Positions 36,644 through 45,328 of a DNA stretch of 64,000 bases are shown in pieces; within the stretch, counting starts at the first letter, position 1, and every line of letters starts with the position of its first letter. Made by a program: the position numbers and the translations under genes. Under the pieces are notes generated by a model. The model was given only the letters and a program-made list of their open reading frames with translations. It was not told where the DNA came from and ran no database searches. The stretch comes from UBA6107 sp964459385 (lineage in GTDB: Bacteria > Chloroflexota > Anaerolineae > Anaerolineales > Anaerolineaceae), in NCBI GenBank assembly GCA_964459385.1, contig CAYWLG010000012.1:1-64000 (forward strand), in the 5' to 3' direction.

Positions 36644-38841
36644 GGAACGATGAACGAAGAGGTCCAATCGGGTTGGGCGGGCTGCGAAGTTTCCAGCTCA
36701 TTACGCCAGGCTTCATCGGTCATGCGCTGATCGGGCGGCACAACGAACTCGTAATAGGTATAAACCAGGCCTACTGCGATCTGATAGGGGGAATCGGGCG
36801 TGACCACATACATCAAGGTAGGATACCCCACACCTTCTTCGAGCACCCGTCCCACCCCGGTCGCCACATCTGCCACCACCGGCGATTTTTGGTCTTCGAG
36901 ATATTGGCGCATGTTGTCTTCTGAATCAGCATCCGCCGCGGCCACCGTCATGGATTCGAGCCAGCCGCCATAGTATTGGATCTGCCAGTATTCATCCTGA
37001 CTGATGCTGCCGCCGTTCAACTCGCGCTGCGAAATATCGAGCAGGAAGGTCAGCTTGTCGATCAAATTGTTGAGATTACCGCGCGAGGTATCATCCAGAA
37101 TTCCGCGCGAATCGAGGCCGTTATAGGTCATTTGTGCCAGTGCCAGCAGGCGTGCATAGGCTTCAGGGTTGGGGTCCACGTAACCGCGCGGCGCCTCTTC
37201 GGGGGCTCCACCGCCCATTTCGGCCATCACCTGCTTGGAATACAGGATGGTATCGTGCTTTAGCTCCGTCCACGAGCTTAACGCGGTTTGCAGGTCTTTC
37301 TTGTTCCAGGCATCGGTCTGCATGAAGGCCGGGTACTGCTGGTCTTTTTTCTCAAAAACAGGCTGCAAAGCGTAGAGCCACGACCAGTAAAGGTTTTGCG
37401 TCCACGAGTCCAGGCCAAGCTGAGACACCTCGTCCTTTACTTTGGTCATTTGCTTGTCGTAATTCTCATAATTTGATTCGCCCATCTCCTGCAGGATCGA
37501 GTAAGCCATCTCGGAACCCTGTGCCGCAAAGAAATCGAGCGCCTTGGGCAGATCACGTGGCTCTGTCAAAGTGCCGACGTTGCGCCACATCAACTGGCCG
37601 AACACATATTCATCCAGTGTGAAGCGCTGCCCCATAAAGCGAAAGCCCTGGGTGACATCGTCCTGATCCTGCCAGATCCACACCCACATGGAATTGACCT
37701 GCGGCGCCGGCAGCTTTCTGGCAGTAGCCACAAATTCATCGAGCAAGGTCGCATCGGCAAATTTTGTCAAAGCGGGGTTCTCGCCATAAACAGCGTCAAT
37801 GATCTTGCCGTATTCGTATACGCCCAGGTCATCGGCTTTGCCGACGATAAAAACGGTGGGGTCATAAATGTTTTCCCATAGCGTGAGGGCTTCTTGCCCG
37901 CTATCGGTTTTGGCAGTGCGCAGGGCCTGCGTTAGCAGCAGGGCACGCTTGGTTTCCAACGGATCTTTTAAGCGGAAGGACAAGCGCCCGTACCACATCA
38001 TGGCTTTGAAGTAGGCTTTCAGGTCTTCGCTGCGGGTGTAATGTCCACGCGGAATGTACTGTGAGTAATCTTCGATGAGCTGCATATCCGCAGCAGCATC
38101 CGGATTGGCCCACAGTGGTGAAGGGTTTATGCCGGCTGCGGCGTTGATCAGGGCCAGTTCGGCATCCACATACCCTTTGGCTTCCGGCAGCACCGCATCC
38201 CCAGTGCCCAACAACTGTGCCGCGATGGTGAAAAAGGCCACATTGCGCAAAGCGGCCTCTTGCAGGTCGCTGCCCTTGAGGCTGTTGTACTGTTCTGTGG
38301 TCGCCTGGACCATAGTGGAAGTGAGTGTCTTTAATGTGGGGATGAATGAAGTGCGTTCCAGATCGCGCAGCATTTTGTCAAAGATCAGATGGTAGACGTG
38401 GAAAATAGAATCGGTGGTGATAAAGAGCGGTGTCGTCTCATAACGCAGCGATTCGTAGCCCTGATAGAATTCGGTGTAAATGCGGTTGGGGTCGCTGGCT
38501 GGCGGAGCTACCACAAAACCATTTTGGCTTAAGGCGCTCTTCTGGGCCTCGCTCAGATCAAAATCAGCCAGATTCTGCACAGATGAAAGGGAAAGCGGCA
38601 GACTGTATCCACCGCTGAACGAAGCAGGCAGCGAAACTGTCTGGATCGGATAATTGGCAAAAGGGCCGCTGTAAACATCCGGGATGGTCACCCCGCTCGC
38701 TGATTCGGTGGTTGGCACGGTGCCGGTTGTTGAAGGTGTGGCTGTTTGGTTTTGAGCCAGCAAAGGAAAATTACATGAAGAAAGCAAAAGTGTAGAGATG
38801 ATCGTCAAACAGACCAGTGTGTAAACTGTCTTTTTATTCAT
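36640..38841 (-). CDS. DUF3160 lipoprotein
   Basis: A 733-residue lipoprotein (signal with LLLSSC, Cys near 23), then a short Thr/Ser/Pro linker, then the DUF3160 domain (YSLPLSLSSVQNLADFDLS, TPLFITTDSIFHVYHLIFDK, NSMWVWIWQDQDD). No enzymatic role is known to me. The ATG at 38841 follows GGGAGGAG. It sits between an FG-GAP-like gene and CapA in one operon. Confidence 0.85.
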   Translation of the reverse strand: MNKKTVYTLVCLTIISTLLLSSCNFPLLAQNQTATPSTTGTVPTTESASGVTIPDVYSGPFANYPIQTVSLPASFSGGYSLPLSLSSVQNLADFDLSEAQKSALSQNGFVVAPPASDPNRIYTEFYQGYESLRYETTPLFITTDSIFHVYHLIFDKMLRDLERTSFIPTLKTLTSTMVQATTEQYNSLKGSDLQEAALRNVAFFTIAAQLLGTGDAVLPEAKGYVDAELALINAAAGINPSPLWANPDAAADMQLIEDYSQYIPRGHYTRSEDLKAYFKAMMWYGRLSFRLKDPLETKRALLLTQALRTAKTDSGQEALTLWENIYDPTVFIVGKADDLGVYEYGKIIDAVYGENPALTKFADATLLDEFVATARKLPAPQVNSMWVWIWQDQDDVTQGFRFMGQRFTLDEYVFGQLMWRNVGTLTEPRDLPKALDFFAAQGSEMAYSILQEMGESNYENYDKQMTKVKDEVSQLGLDSWTQNLYWSWLYALQPVFEKKDQQYPAFMQTDAWNKKDLQTALSSWTELKHDTILYSKQVMAEMGGGAPEEAPRGYVDPNPEAYARLLALAQMTYNGLDSRGILDDTSRGNLNNLIDKLTFLLDISQRELNGGSISQDEYWQIQYYGGWLESMTVAAADADSEDNMRQYLEDQKSPVVADVATGVGRVLEEGVGYPTLMYVVTPDSPYQIAVGLVYTYYEFVVPPDQRMTDEAWRNELETSQPAQPDWTSSFIVP

Positions 38842-38853
38842 AACTCCTCCCAA

Positions 38854-39579
38854 TTAATCGGTCACGATCTGAATCGATTGTCCATTCTGTTTCAGTTCCA
38901 AAGAACGAAAGCCATTCTCAATTTTATCCACCAGCACGAAACCAAAGCCGCGCCAGCGCCAAACGGACAGGGCTCCTCCCGCAAAGGGCGAGTCGTAGTA
39001 TCCCTCCAGGGCGACCAATTCCTGCCCACCGTCTCCGTCCACATCGGCAATGCGAAGCTGCGAAACCGGGCGGATGAGCGCTGAACCAGCCCATAATTCA
39101 TTATAGCCACCTCTGGCCCAATGAATGAGGATGACATGACAGCTTTCATTTTCTCGATCATGAAAATCTTTGATGCGCCCTCCGCTCGGGTCCTTTCGGT
39201 CAATTGGCCAGGGTTGAAAGAGCCGCCAGACCAGCAGGGTGACTTCGGGCTGCCCGTCATGGTTCAAGTCGCTGATCTGGGCCTCGCGCACCTGCCAGTC
39301 GGGCGGACTTTGCCAGAAGACCTGCCCACGGCAATCCGTGATGCTCGCGGTCTCATTTTGCAGAGACAGACACTCGTCGCGGCCATCCTGATCCAGATCG
39401 GTCTGCATGACGGGTTGCACCCAAACCGTTCTCTTTACAGCGGTCGTCGAAGGGACAATGATCTGCAACTGCTCCGCTTCGACCCGCCACAGGGTATCAG
39501 TGCGCGCCGGCAAGCCCGCCAGCAGCAGCACAGCACAGATGCCCCAAAGGATTTTCTGATTTAGAGACGAAAATAACAT
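38854..39579 (-). CDS. Secreted FG-GAP/VCBS-like repeat protein
   Basis: A 241-residue exported protein with a signal peptide (residues 8-25) and three calcium-binding-like loops: DLDQDGRDECL, DLNHDGQPEVTLL and DVDGDGGQELVAL, the hallmark of FG-GAP/VCBS repeats that form beta-propeller blades. Too short for a full seven-blade propeller. First gene of the operon with DUF3160 (12 nt) and CapA. Confidence 0.78.
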   Translation of the reverse strand: MLFSSLNQKILWGICAVLLLAGLPARTDTLWRVEAEQLQIIVPSTTAVKRTVWVQPVMQTDLDQDGRDECLSLQNETASITDCRGQVFWQSPPDWQVREAQISDLNHDGQPEVTLLVWRLFQPWPIDRKDPSGGRIKDFHDRENESCHVILIHWARGGYNELWAGSALIRPVSQLRIADVDGDGGQELVALEGYYDSPFAGGALSVWRWRGFGFVLVDKIENGFRSLELKQNGQSIQIVTD

Positions 39580-39658
39580 ACAAGTGGTTCCCTACTCTAT
39601 TTTACTGCGACGATCTTCCTCAGATTCGGGGTTTTCCCTTCAATATTAAGAATAATCT

Positions 39659-39687
39659 TTGACAATATGGGGTTATGCCCTTAAAAT
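39659..39687 (+). promoter_or_regulatory. Promoter of the EF-G-like gene
   Basis: TTGACA (39659-39664), 17 nt, TAAAAT (39682-39687), 41 nt before the ATG. Confidence 0.75.
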
Positions 39688-39728
39688 TGACAATTGAAAT
39701 CATCTCAGCGTAAGGAAAGGCCTTTTTC

Positions 39729-41801
39729 ATGAAAGAGTACTCGACTGAAAAAATTCGCAATGTCGCGTTGGTCTCACATTCCAGCGCGGGAAAGACTATC
39801 CTGGGCGAGGCGCTCCTCCATTTTAGCGGAGCGACCACGCGTATGGGTAAAATTGAGGACGGAACGACTGCCTCTGACTTCGACGAAGAGGAAGTTCGTC
39901 GTACGATTTCGTTATACACCTCAGTTCTGCCGGTGGAATACCGCGATACCAAGATCAATTTCCTGGATACGCCGGGATACACCGATTTTGTAGGAGAAGT
40001 CATTTCAGCATTGCGGGTTGCCGATTCCGCCATCGTATTGGTAGATGCGGTAAGCGGCCTCGAGGTAGGCACTGAACTTGCCTGGAGTTACTGCGACACA
40101 TTTAATCTGCCGCGTTTCCTCTTGATCAACAAGATGGATCGCGAGAATGCCAATTATCAGAAAACCCTTCAGACGGTGGAAGAATTTGCCAATATCCGTT
40201 TGATTCCTGTACAACTCCCCTGGGGCGAAAAAGCCGCTTTTCAGGGGGTCATCGATCTCATCAGCATGAAAGCCTATAAAGGCGATGGCAAAGCCAGTGC
40301 CGAGATTCCGGCCGAGTTTGCCGATGCCGCCGCCGAAGCCCGTGCCAAGCTGGTAGAAGCCGCCGCCGAAGGCGACGATGCCCTGCTTGAAAAATACCTT
40401 GAAAACGGTGAATTGAGCGAAGAAGAAGTGGTCAAGGGGCTCACCCAGGTCGTGCGCACTTGTGGTTTCGTGCCCGTACTGGTGGCAGCCGGCGGCGCCG
40501 AAACCGGCGTGGCCAAACTGCTCGATGCCATCGTAGACCTGATGCCCTCCCCCAAAGATCGCCCGGCCGTGGTGGCCAAAGGCAAAGCCGGTGACGAGAA
40601 CATCGTCGCCAATGATGCCGGCCCGCTGGCCGTTTATGTTTGGAAGACCACTGCCGATCCTTTCGTGGGCAAGCAGACCTTCTTCCGCCTTTACTCAGGC
40701 ACTGTTACCCCCGATGCCCATGTTTGGAACCAGAGCAAAGGCATCGAAGAACGCCTGGGCACTGTGAACATCCCGCGCGGCAAAGAATCTTCTTCAGTCA
40801 AAGTGGTGCACGCCGGTGATATCTGCGTGGTGCCAAAACTGACCGAGACCTCCACCTCGAACACGATCTGCGATAAGAACCATCCGCTCACCCTGCCTGT
40901 GCCCGAATATCCCAATGCCCTTTACCGTGTGGCCGTCTTCCCCAAGACCCAGGCCGATTCCACCAAGATCTCGTCCACCCTGGCCCGCCTTTGCGAAGAG
41001 GATATGACCCTTTCGCATTACAACGACAACACCACCTTGCAGACCATTTTGCAGGGCATGGGCGATCAGCACATTGACGTGGCCATTCGCCGCGCCGAGA
41101 GCAAATTCCAGGTTGGCATCATCATGACCGAACCCAAGGTGCCCTATCAGGAAACCATCACCAAACCCGCTTCGGCCATGTACCGCCACAAAAAGCAAAC
41201 CGGCGGTTCAGGCCAATTTGGTGAAGTTCACCTCAAAGTGAACCCCATTACCGATAAAGATTACGACTTCACCTGGGATGTCTTCGGTGGCGCCGTTTCA
41301 CAGTCTTACTCCAGCTCCATTCAAAAAGGCATCCAGGCGGTCATGAAAGAAGGCGTCATCGCCGGTTATCCCGTCTCGGGCGTGCACGTCTCCGTCTTCG
41401 ACGGCAAAGAACACCCGGTCGATTCAAAACCGGTCGCCTTCGAAGTCGCCGGCCGCGAAGCCTTCAAGCTGGCCGTACATGATGCCGGCCCCGTGCTGCG
41501 CGAGCCGATCATGCTGGTCAAGATCACCGTTCCCGAAGGGAACATGGGCGATGTGATGGGCGATCTCAACACCCGCCGCGCCCGCATTCAGGGCATGGAG
41601 ACCGAACACGGTCGTTCTGTGGTCACCGCCACCGTCCCGCTGGCCGAAATGCTGCGTTACACCACCACCCTGCGTTCCATCACCGGTGGTCGCGGTATCT
41701 TCACCATGGAATTCGATCATACCGAGGTGGTCCCGCCGCATATCGCCCAACCCATCGTTGACGCCCGCACCAAAGAGATGGAAGCGAAGAAAGAAGAGTA
41801 A
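39729..41801 (+). CDS. Elongation factor G-like translational GTPase
   Basis: A 690-residue protein with the five-domain EF-G layout. GTPase motifs: G1 SHSSAGKT near residue 15, G2 region around residues 55-65, G3 DTPGYTDF near 80 and G4 NKMD near 135. Canonical EF-G has DTPGH; here the histidine is tyrosine. Domain IV contains GGSGQFGEVHLKV and domain V DVMGDLNTRRARIQGME. It belongs to the EF-G-like/EF-G2 subgroup rather than the main FusA. It is single, with its own promoter and terminator. Confidence 0.88.
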   Translation: MKEYSTEKIRNVALVSHSSAGKTILGEALLHFSGATTRMGKIEDGTTASDFDEEEVRRTISLYTSVLPVEYRDTKINFLDTPGYTDFVGEVISALRVADSAIVLVDAVSGLEVGTELAWSYCDTFNLPRFLLINKMDRENANYQKTLQTVEEFANIRLIPVQLPWGEKAAFQGVIDLISMKAYKGDGKASAEIPAEFADAAAEARAKLVEAAAEGDDALLEKYLENGELSEEEVVKGLTQVVRTCGFVPVLVAAGGAETGVAKLLDAIVDLMPSPKDRPAVVAKGKAGDENIVANDAGPLAVYVWKTTADPFVGKQTFFRLYSGTVTPDAHVWNQSKGIEERLGTVNIPRGKESSSVKVVHAGDICVVPKLTETSTSNTICDKNHPLTLPVPEYPNALYRVAVFPKTQADSTKISSTLARLCEEDMTLSHYNDNTTLQTILQGMGDQHIDVAIRRAESKFQVGIIMTEPKVPYQETITKPASAMYRHKKQTGGSGQFGEVHLKVNPITDKDYDFTWDVFGGAVSQSYSSSIQKGIQAVMKEGVIAGYPVSGVHVSVFDGKEHPVDSKPVAFEVAGREAFKLAVHDAGPVLREPIMLVKITVPEGNMGDVMGDLNTRRARIQGMETEHGRSVVTATVPLAEMLRYTTTLRSITGGRGIFTMEFDHTEVVPPHIAQPIVDARTKEMEAKKEE

Positions 41802-41821
41802 TTCCTTCCAGTCAAGCTCAG

Positions 41822-41855
41822 GAGCCGGGAGTTCAACCCCCGGCTCTTTTGTTTG
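41822..41855 (+). terminator. Intrinsic terminator after the EF-G-like gene
   Basis: GAGCCGGG (41822-41829) pairs with CCCGGCTC (41839-41846), followed by TTTTGTTTG. Confidence 0.9.
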
Positions 41856-41871
41856 CTGTTTCATCCCCTGC

Positions 41872-41900
41872 TTGACTGCAAGGTGTGACTCTGGTAATCT
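41872..41900 (+). promoter_or_regulatory. Promoter of the 41.9-44.5 kb operon
   Basis: TTGACT (41872-41877), 17 nt, TAATCT (41895-41900), 27 nt before the ATG at 41928. Confidence 0.6.
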
Positions 41901-41927
41901 TAATCCATCTTACTGGCGGAAATCCAC

Positions 41928-42146
41928 ATGGGCTCACTCGAAGCATTTCTTGAAAAAACCTGGGACGCGCTCCTCTCCCGTGAAACGGAGCAAATTCAGA
42001 ACACTTATCTGTCTCTGGATAGCCAGAATCAGCGCGTCGTGCTCGAACACCTCAAGAAGATGGTCAGTGAACCCGGCTGGCACCCTGAACAAATGACCTC
42101 CGCCCGGGCCGCTCTGGACGCCATCCAGACGCTGGCAAAAGAGTAA
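41928..42146 (+). CDS. Small helical protein, function unknown
   Basis: A 72-residue acidic, probably all-helical protein without cysteine or membrane segments. No family recognised. The coding call rests on its promoter, its position 3 nt before the MazG-like gene and its co-direction with the operon. Confidence 0.65.
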   Translation: MGSLEAFLEKTWDALLSRETEQIQNTYLSLDSQNQRVVLEHLKKMVSEPGWHPEQMTSARAALDAIQTLAKE

Positions 42147-42149
42147 AAA

Positions 42150-42479
42150 ATGGATCTGAAAGAACTCACCGCTGAAATGAACCGTTTTGTCACCGCCAAG
42201 GGCTGGTACGAAGCCAACAGTCCCCGGCAGCAAACCAGCCGTAATCTGGCCATTTCGCTCAATCTCGAAGCAGCCGAAGTGCTCGAACATTTTCAGTGGT
42301 CAGAAGAAAGCCCCGACCCGGCTGCCCTGCGTGAAGAACTGGCCGACGTGGCGCTGTATTTGCTGCAGTTAGCCAGCGTGAACCAGATTGACCTTGAAGT
42401 TGCCATTCTGGATAAGCTAAAAAAGAATTACACCCGTCAATGGGATACCCCCAGCGAAGAAAATCGAGGTGAAGCATGA
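42150..42479 (+). CDS. MazG-like nucleotide pyrophosphohydrolase
   Basis: A 109-residue all-alpha NTP pyrophosphatase. Metal-binding residues appear as LEAAEVLEHFQW (ExxE) and REELADVALYLLQL (ExxD). Family members hydrolyse non-canonical or excess dNTPs to NMP and pyrophosphate. The gene ends in an ATGA overlap with the LOG-family gene. Confidence 0.85.
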   Translation: MDLKELTAEMNRFVTAKGWYEANSPRQQTSRNLAISLNLEAAEVLEHFQWSEESPDPAALREELADVALYLLQLASVNQIDLEVAILDKLKKNYTRQWDTPSEENRGEA

Positions 42480-43018
42480 TCATCAGCGTGTTTGGCGGTT
42501 CCGCCCCCAAACCCGGCAGCCCGGCGTTTGAAGAAGCGCGCCAGTTGGGCTACCAGCTCGGCCTGGCCGGGCACAGCCTGCTCACCGGTGGATACGTCGG
42601 CGTCATGGAGGCCATTTCACTGGGTGGCAAAGAAGCCGGCGCTTATGTGATCGGCGCTACCTGTACGCAGATCGAGAAGAGCCACCCCGATCGAAAGCCT
42701 AATCCCTACCTCAATGAAGAATGGCGCTTTGAAACGCTGCAGGAAAGGCTGGCCGCGCTTATCCAGCGCTGTGATGCGGCCATCGCCATGCCCGGCGGGG
42801 TGGGTACTCTGGTAGAGATCACCCTTATGTGGAATGAGATGATCATCGAGTCCATTCCCAAACGGCCCTTGATCTTGTTTGGCGCCGGTTGGCAAAAAAC
42901 AATGGAAAATTTTATTAGCAGTTTTGACGGCTATATTTCTGAACGTGACCGCCACTTGCTGGCTTTCGCCCCCGATATTGCTTCTACGGTCGAATTGATC
43001 AATTCGATCTCAAAATAA
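42476..43018 (+). CDS. LOG family protein (TIGR00725-like)
   Basis: A 180-residue Rossmann-like protein with GGSAPKPGS at the N-terminus, LLTGGYVGVMEA and MPGGVGTLVEITLMW (the PGGxGTxxE motif). Related proteins are phosphoribohydrolases of cytokinin nucleotides or lysine-decarboxylase-like; the role in this subgroup is not established. Overlaps the MazG-like gene by 4 nt. Confidence 0.87.
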   Translation: MIISVFGGSAPKPGSPAFEEARQLGYQLGLAGHSLLTGGYVGVMEAISLGGKEAGAYVIGATCTQIEKSHPDRKPNPYLNEEWRFETLQERLAALIQRCDAAIAMPGGVGTLVEITLMWNEMIIESIPKRPLILFGAGWQKTMENFISSFDGYISERDRHLLAFAPDIASTVELINSISK

Positions 43019-43041
43019 TACTGTTTTTCAGGATTGATAAG

Positions 43042-44475
43042 ATGAGCAACGATAAACTCCCTACCCGCAGTGAAAATTATTCAGAATGGTATAACCAGTT
43101 GATCCAGCGCGCCGAACTGGCAGACTACGCCCCCGTGCGTGGCTGCATGGTGGTGCGCCCCTATGGCTGGGCCCTCTGGGAAGCCATTCAGCAAGCCCTC
43201 GACAGCCGCTTTAAAGCGACAGGCCACCAGAATGCGGCCTTCCCGCTGCTCATCCCGAAATCGTTTTTGGAAAAAGAAAAAGAACATGTCGAAGGGTTCT
43301 CGCCCGAACTGGCCGTGGTGACCATCGGCGGCGGTGAAGAACTGGAAGAACCGTTGGTGGTACGCCCCACCTCTGAGACCATCATCGGATACATGTATTC
43401 CAAATGGATCAAGAGCTACCGCGACCTGCCCGTACTCATCAACCAGTGGGGCAATGTGGTGCGCTGGGAAATGCGCACCCGCCTCTTCTTGCGCACGCTG
43501 GAGTTCTACTGGCAGGAGGGCCACACCGCCCATGCCACTTATGAAGAAGCGGAAGAAGAGACCAAACGCATGCTCGATATTTACACCGACTTTGCGGTCA
43601 ACGAGGCTGCCGTGCCGGTGATGCCCGGGCGTAAGAGCGCCACCGAAAAATTTGCCGGCGCTGTCCACTCCTATTCCATCGAAGCCATGATGGGCGATAC
43701 CAAGGCCCTGCAGGCCGGTACTTCTCACCTGCTCGGACAGAACTTTGCCAAAGCCTTCAACATTCAGTATCTCGATGTCAACAACGAGCTGCAATATTGC
43801 TACACCACCTCGTGGGGCGTCTCCACCCGCTTCGTGGGGGCCATCATCATGACCCACGGCGACGACCAGGGCCTCATCATGCCCCCCCGGTTGGCACCGA
43901 TCCAGGTGGTGATCGTGCCCATCTACAAGAACGATGAAGAGCGCGCCAAAGTGATGCCGATGGTCGAGCAGGTGCAGCAGCAGTTGGCAGGCTTCCGCTT
44001 AAAGGTGGATGACCGCAGCGAAGTGACCCCCGGCTTCAAGTTCAACGACTGGGAAATGCGCGGCGTACCCGTGCGCATCGAGATCGGTCCCAAAGATGTT
44101 GAAAAAGGCAGTGTCATGGTGTCACGCCGCGATATTCCTGGCCGCGACGGCAAACAGATCTTGCCGCAAGAGAACCTGTCCGCAGCCATCGGCGACCTGC
44201 TCAAGACCATTCACACCGCTTTGCTTGAAAAAGCCACGAAGTTCCGCGACGATCACATCTTCGAGCCCAAAGATTATGAAGAACTGAAACAAACGGTTGA
44301 AAATGGCTGGGCGTATGCCTGGTGGTGCGGCGATCCGGCCTGTGAAGCCAAAGTCAAAGAAGACACACGCGCGACCACCCGCTGCATCCCCTTTGATCAG
44401 CCCGACCATAAAGGTCACTGCATTGTTTGCGGCAAAGAAGCCAGCGAAAAAGTGTATTTCTCAAAGGCCTATTAA
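43042..44475 (+). CDS. proS: Proline--tRNA ligase, archaeal/eukaryotic type
   Basis: A 477-residue class II synthetase. It lacks the large editing insertion of the E. coli type and shows the ProS3 features: ENYSEWYNQLIQRAEL at the start, VRPTSETIIGYMYSKW (motif 2 vicinity), MRTRLFLRTLEFYWQEGHTAHAT, and a C-terminal zinc-binding region with CGDPACEAK and CIVCGKEA, ending in KAY. Charges tRNA-Pro. Last gene of the operon before a terminator. Confidence 0.96.
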   Translation: MSNDKLPTRSENYSEWYNQLIQRAELADYAPVRGCMVVRPYGWALWEAIQQALDSRFKATGHQNAAFPLLIPKSFLEKEKEHVEGFSPELAVVTIGGGEELEEPLVVRPTSETIIGYMYSKWIKSYRDLPVLINQWGNVVRWEMRTRLFLRTLEFYWQEGHTAHATYEEAEEETKRMLDIYTDFAVNEAAVPVMPGRKSATEKFAGAVHSYSIEAMMGDTKALQAGTSHLLGQNFAKAFNIQYLDVNNELQYCYTTSWGVSTRFVGAIIMTHGDDQGLIMPPRLAPIQVVIVPIYKNDEERAKVMPMVEQVQQQLAGFRLKVDDRSEVTPGFKFNDWEMRGVPVRIEIGPKDVEKGSVMVSRRDIPGRDGKQILPQENLSAAIGDLLKTIHTALLEKATKFRDDHIFEPKDYEELKQTVENGWAYAWWCGDPACEAKVKEDTRATTRCIPFDQPDHKGHCIVCGKEASEKVYFSKAY

Positions 44476-44482
44476 TTCTCTG

Positions 44483-44510
44483 GGGCGGGCTTAAAACCCG
44501 CCCTTTTTTC
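44483..44510 (+). terminator. Intrinsic terminator after proS
   Basis: GGGCGGG (44483-44489) pairs with CCCGCCC (44497-44503), followed by TTTTTT. The run ends 3 nt before the next start codon. Confidence 0.92.
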
Positions 44511-44512
44511 CT

Positions 44513-45319
44513 ATGCCTGCTGTTGATCGCACCCGCCTGCAAACCCAAATTCGCCTGGTCAGCCAATCATTTGCCTCGGCAGATGAATTTGTTAAACGAC
44601 TGGGCGAACTTTTTGAATATTATTCCGACCGGTCTTTTGCACAACCTGGTCAGGGTCACCTGCAATCCATCAGCGATTCCTATAACGTCACCCCGTTGGT
44701 GATGCGGCAGTTTGAATCCACCTTCAGCCAGATGAGCCAGGCGAACCCCCTCAGCACATTGGATGTAATCGACCGGCTCTGGCAGGAAAAGAAACTCGAA
44801 CCCCGCAAGCTGGCAGCCTATTTATTAGGGAAGATGCCGGATGAATATTCACAGCAAGTGATCGAACGGCTCGAAAACTGGTCGAAACCCAGTGAAGATC
44901 GTGATCTGATCCAATACCTGCATGCAGCCGGTTCAGAAGGGCTGCGCCATGAAGCCATTGAGTTATGGCTCAAACAGATCGCTGCCTGGCTTGAAAGCAA
45001 ACAAATTCCCGAGCAGATCTTTGGGCTGCAAAGCCTGATTCCCTTGATCGAAGATATGGAATTCAACAACCTGCCCAGAGTGTTCAGTTTGATCCAGCCT
45101 TTGGTAAGCTTCCCCAACTCCCGCATTCTCTTCACCCTACAGCAGGTGCTGGAAGCGCTGGCAAAACGCTCCCCGGTAGAAGCGGTTTTCAACTTAAAAC
45201 TGATCCTGCAAGGGAAACATTCGCCAGAAGTGCTGCGCCTTTTCCGGCGCATTCTTCCGTCTTTCCCCGAAGAACAGGCACAGTCGCTGCGGCTGGCCAT
45301 CAAAGACGCACAGGGATAA
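44513..45319 (+). CDS. Helical-repeat protein, function unknown
   Basis: A 268-residue all-alpha protein with HEAT-like helical pairs (LIQYLHAAGSEGLRHEAIELW, LQSLIPLIEDMEF, LFTLQQVLEALAKRS). DNA-alkylation-repair-like HEAT proteins are a possible relation, not a firm one. No Shine-Dalgarno precedes the ATG, which lies 3 nt after the U-tract of the proS terminator; no other in-frame start is evident nearby. Convergent with the nitroreductase gene, 9 nt apart, without a clear terminator. Confidence 0.65.
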   Translation: MPAVDRTRLQTQIRLVSQSFASADEFVKRLGELFEYYSDRSFAQPGQGHLQSISDSYNVTPLVMRQFESTFSQMSQANPLSTLDVIDRLWQEKKLEPRKLAAYLLGKMPDEYSQQVIERLENWSKPSEDRDLIQYLHAAGSEGLRHEAIELWLKQIAAWLESKQIPEQIFGLQSLIPLIEDMEFNNLPRVFSLIQPLVSFPNSRILFTLQQVLEALAKRSPVEAVFNLKLILQGKHSPEVLRLFRRILPSFPEEQAQSLRLAIKDAQG

Positions 45320-45328
45320 TTTAGTAAG

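Noticed and set aside
43081..43857. 258-codon open frame on the minus strand
   Set aside because: Antisense shadow of proS, with no ribosome binding site and no recognisable domain.
44513..45319. Firm assignment as DNA alkylation repair protein (AlkD)
   Set aside because: Only general helical-repeat character is visible; the conserved catalytic residues of AlkD could not be identified by eye.
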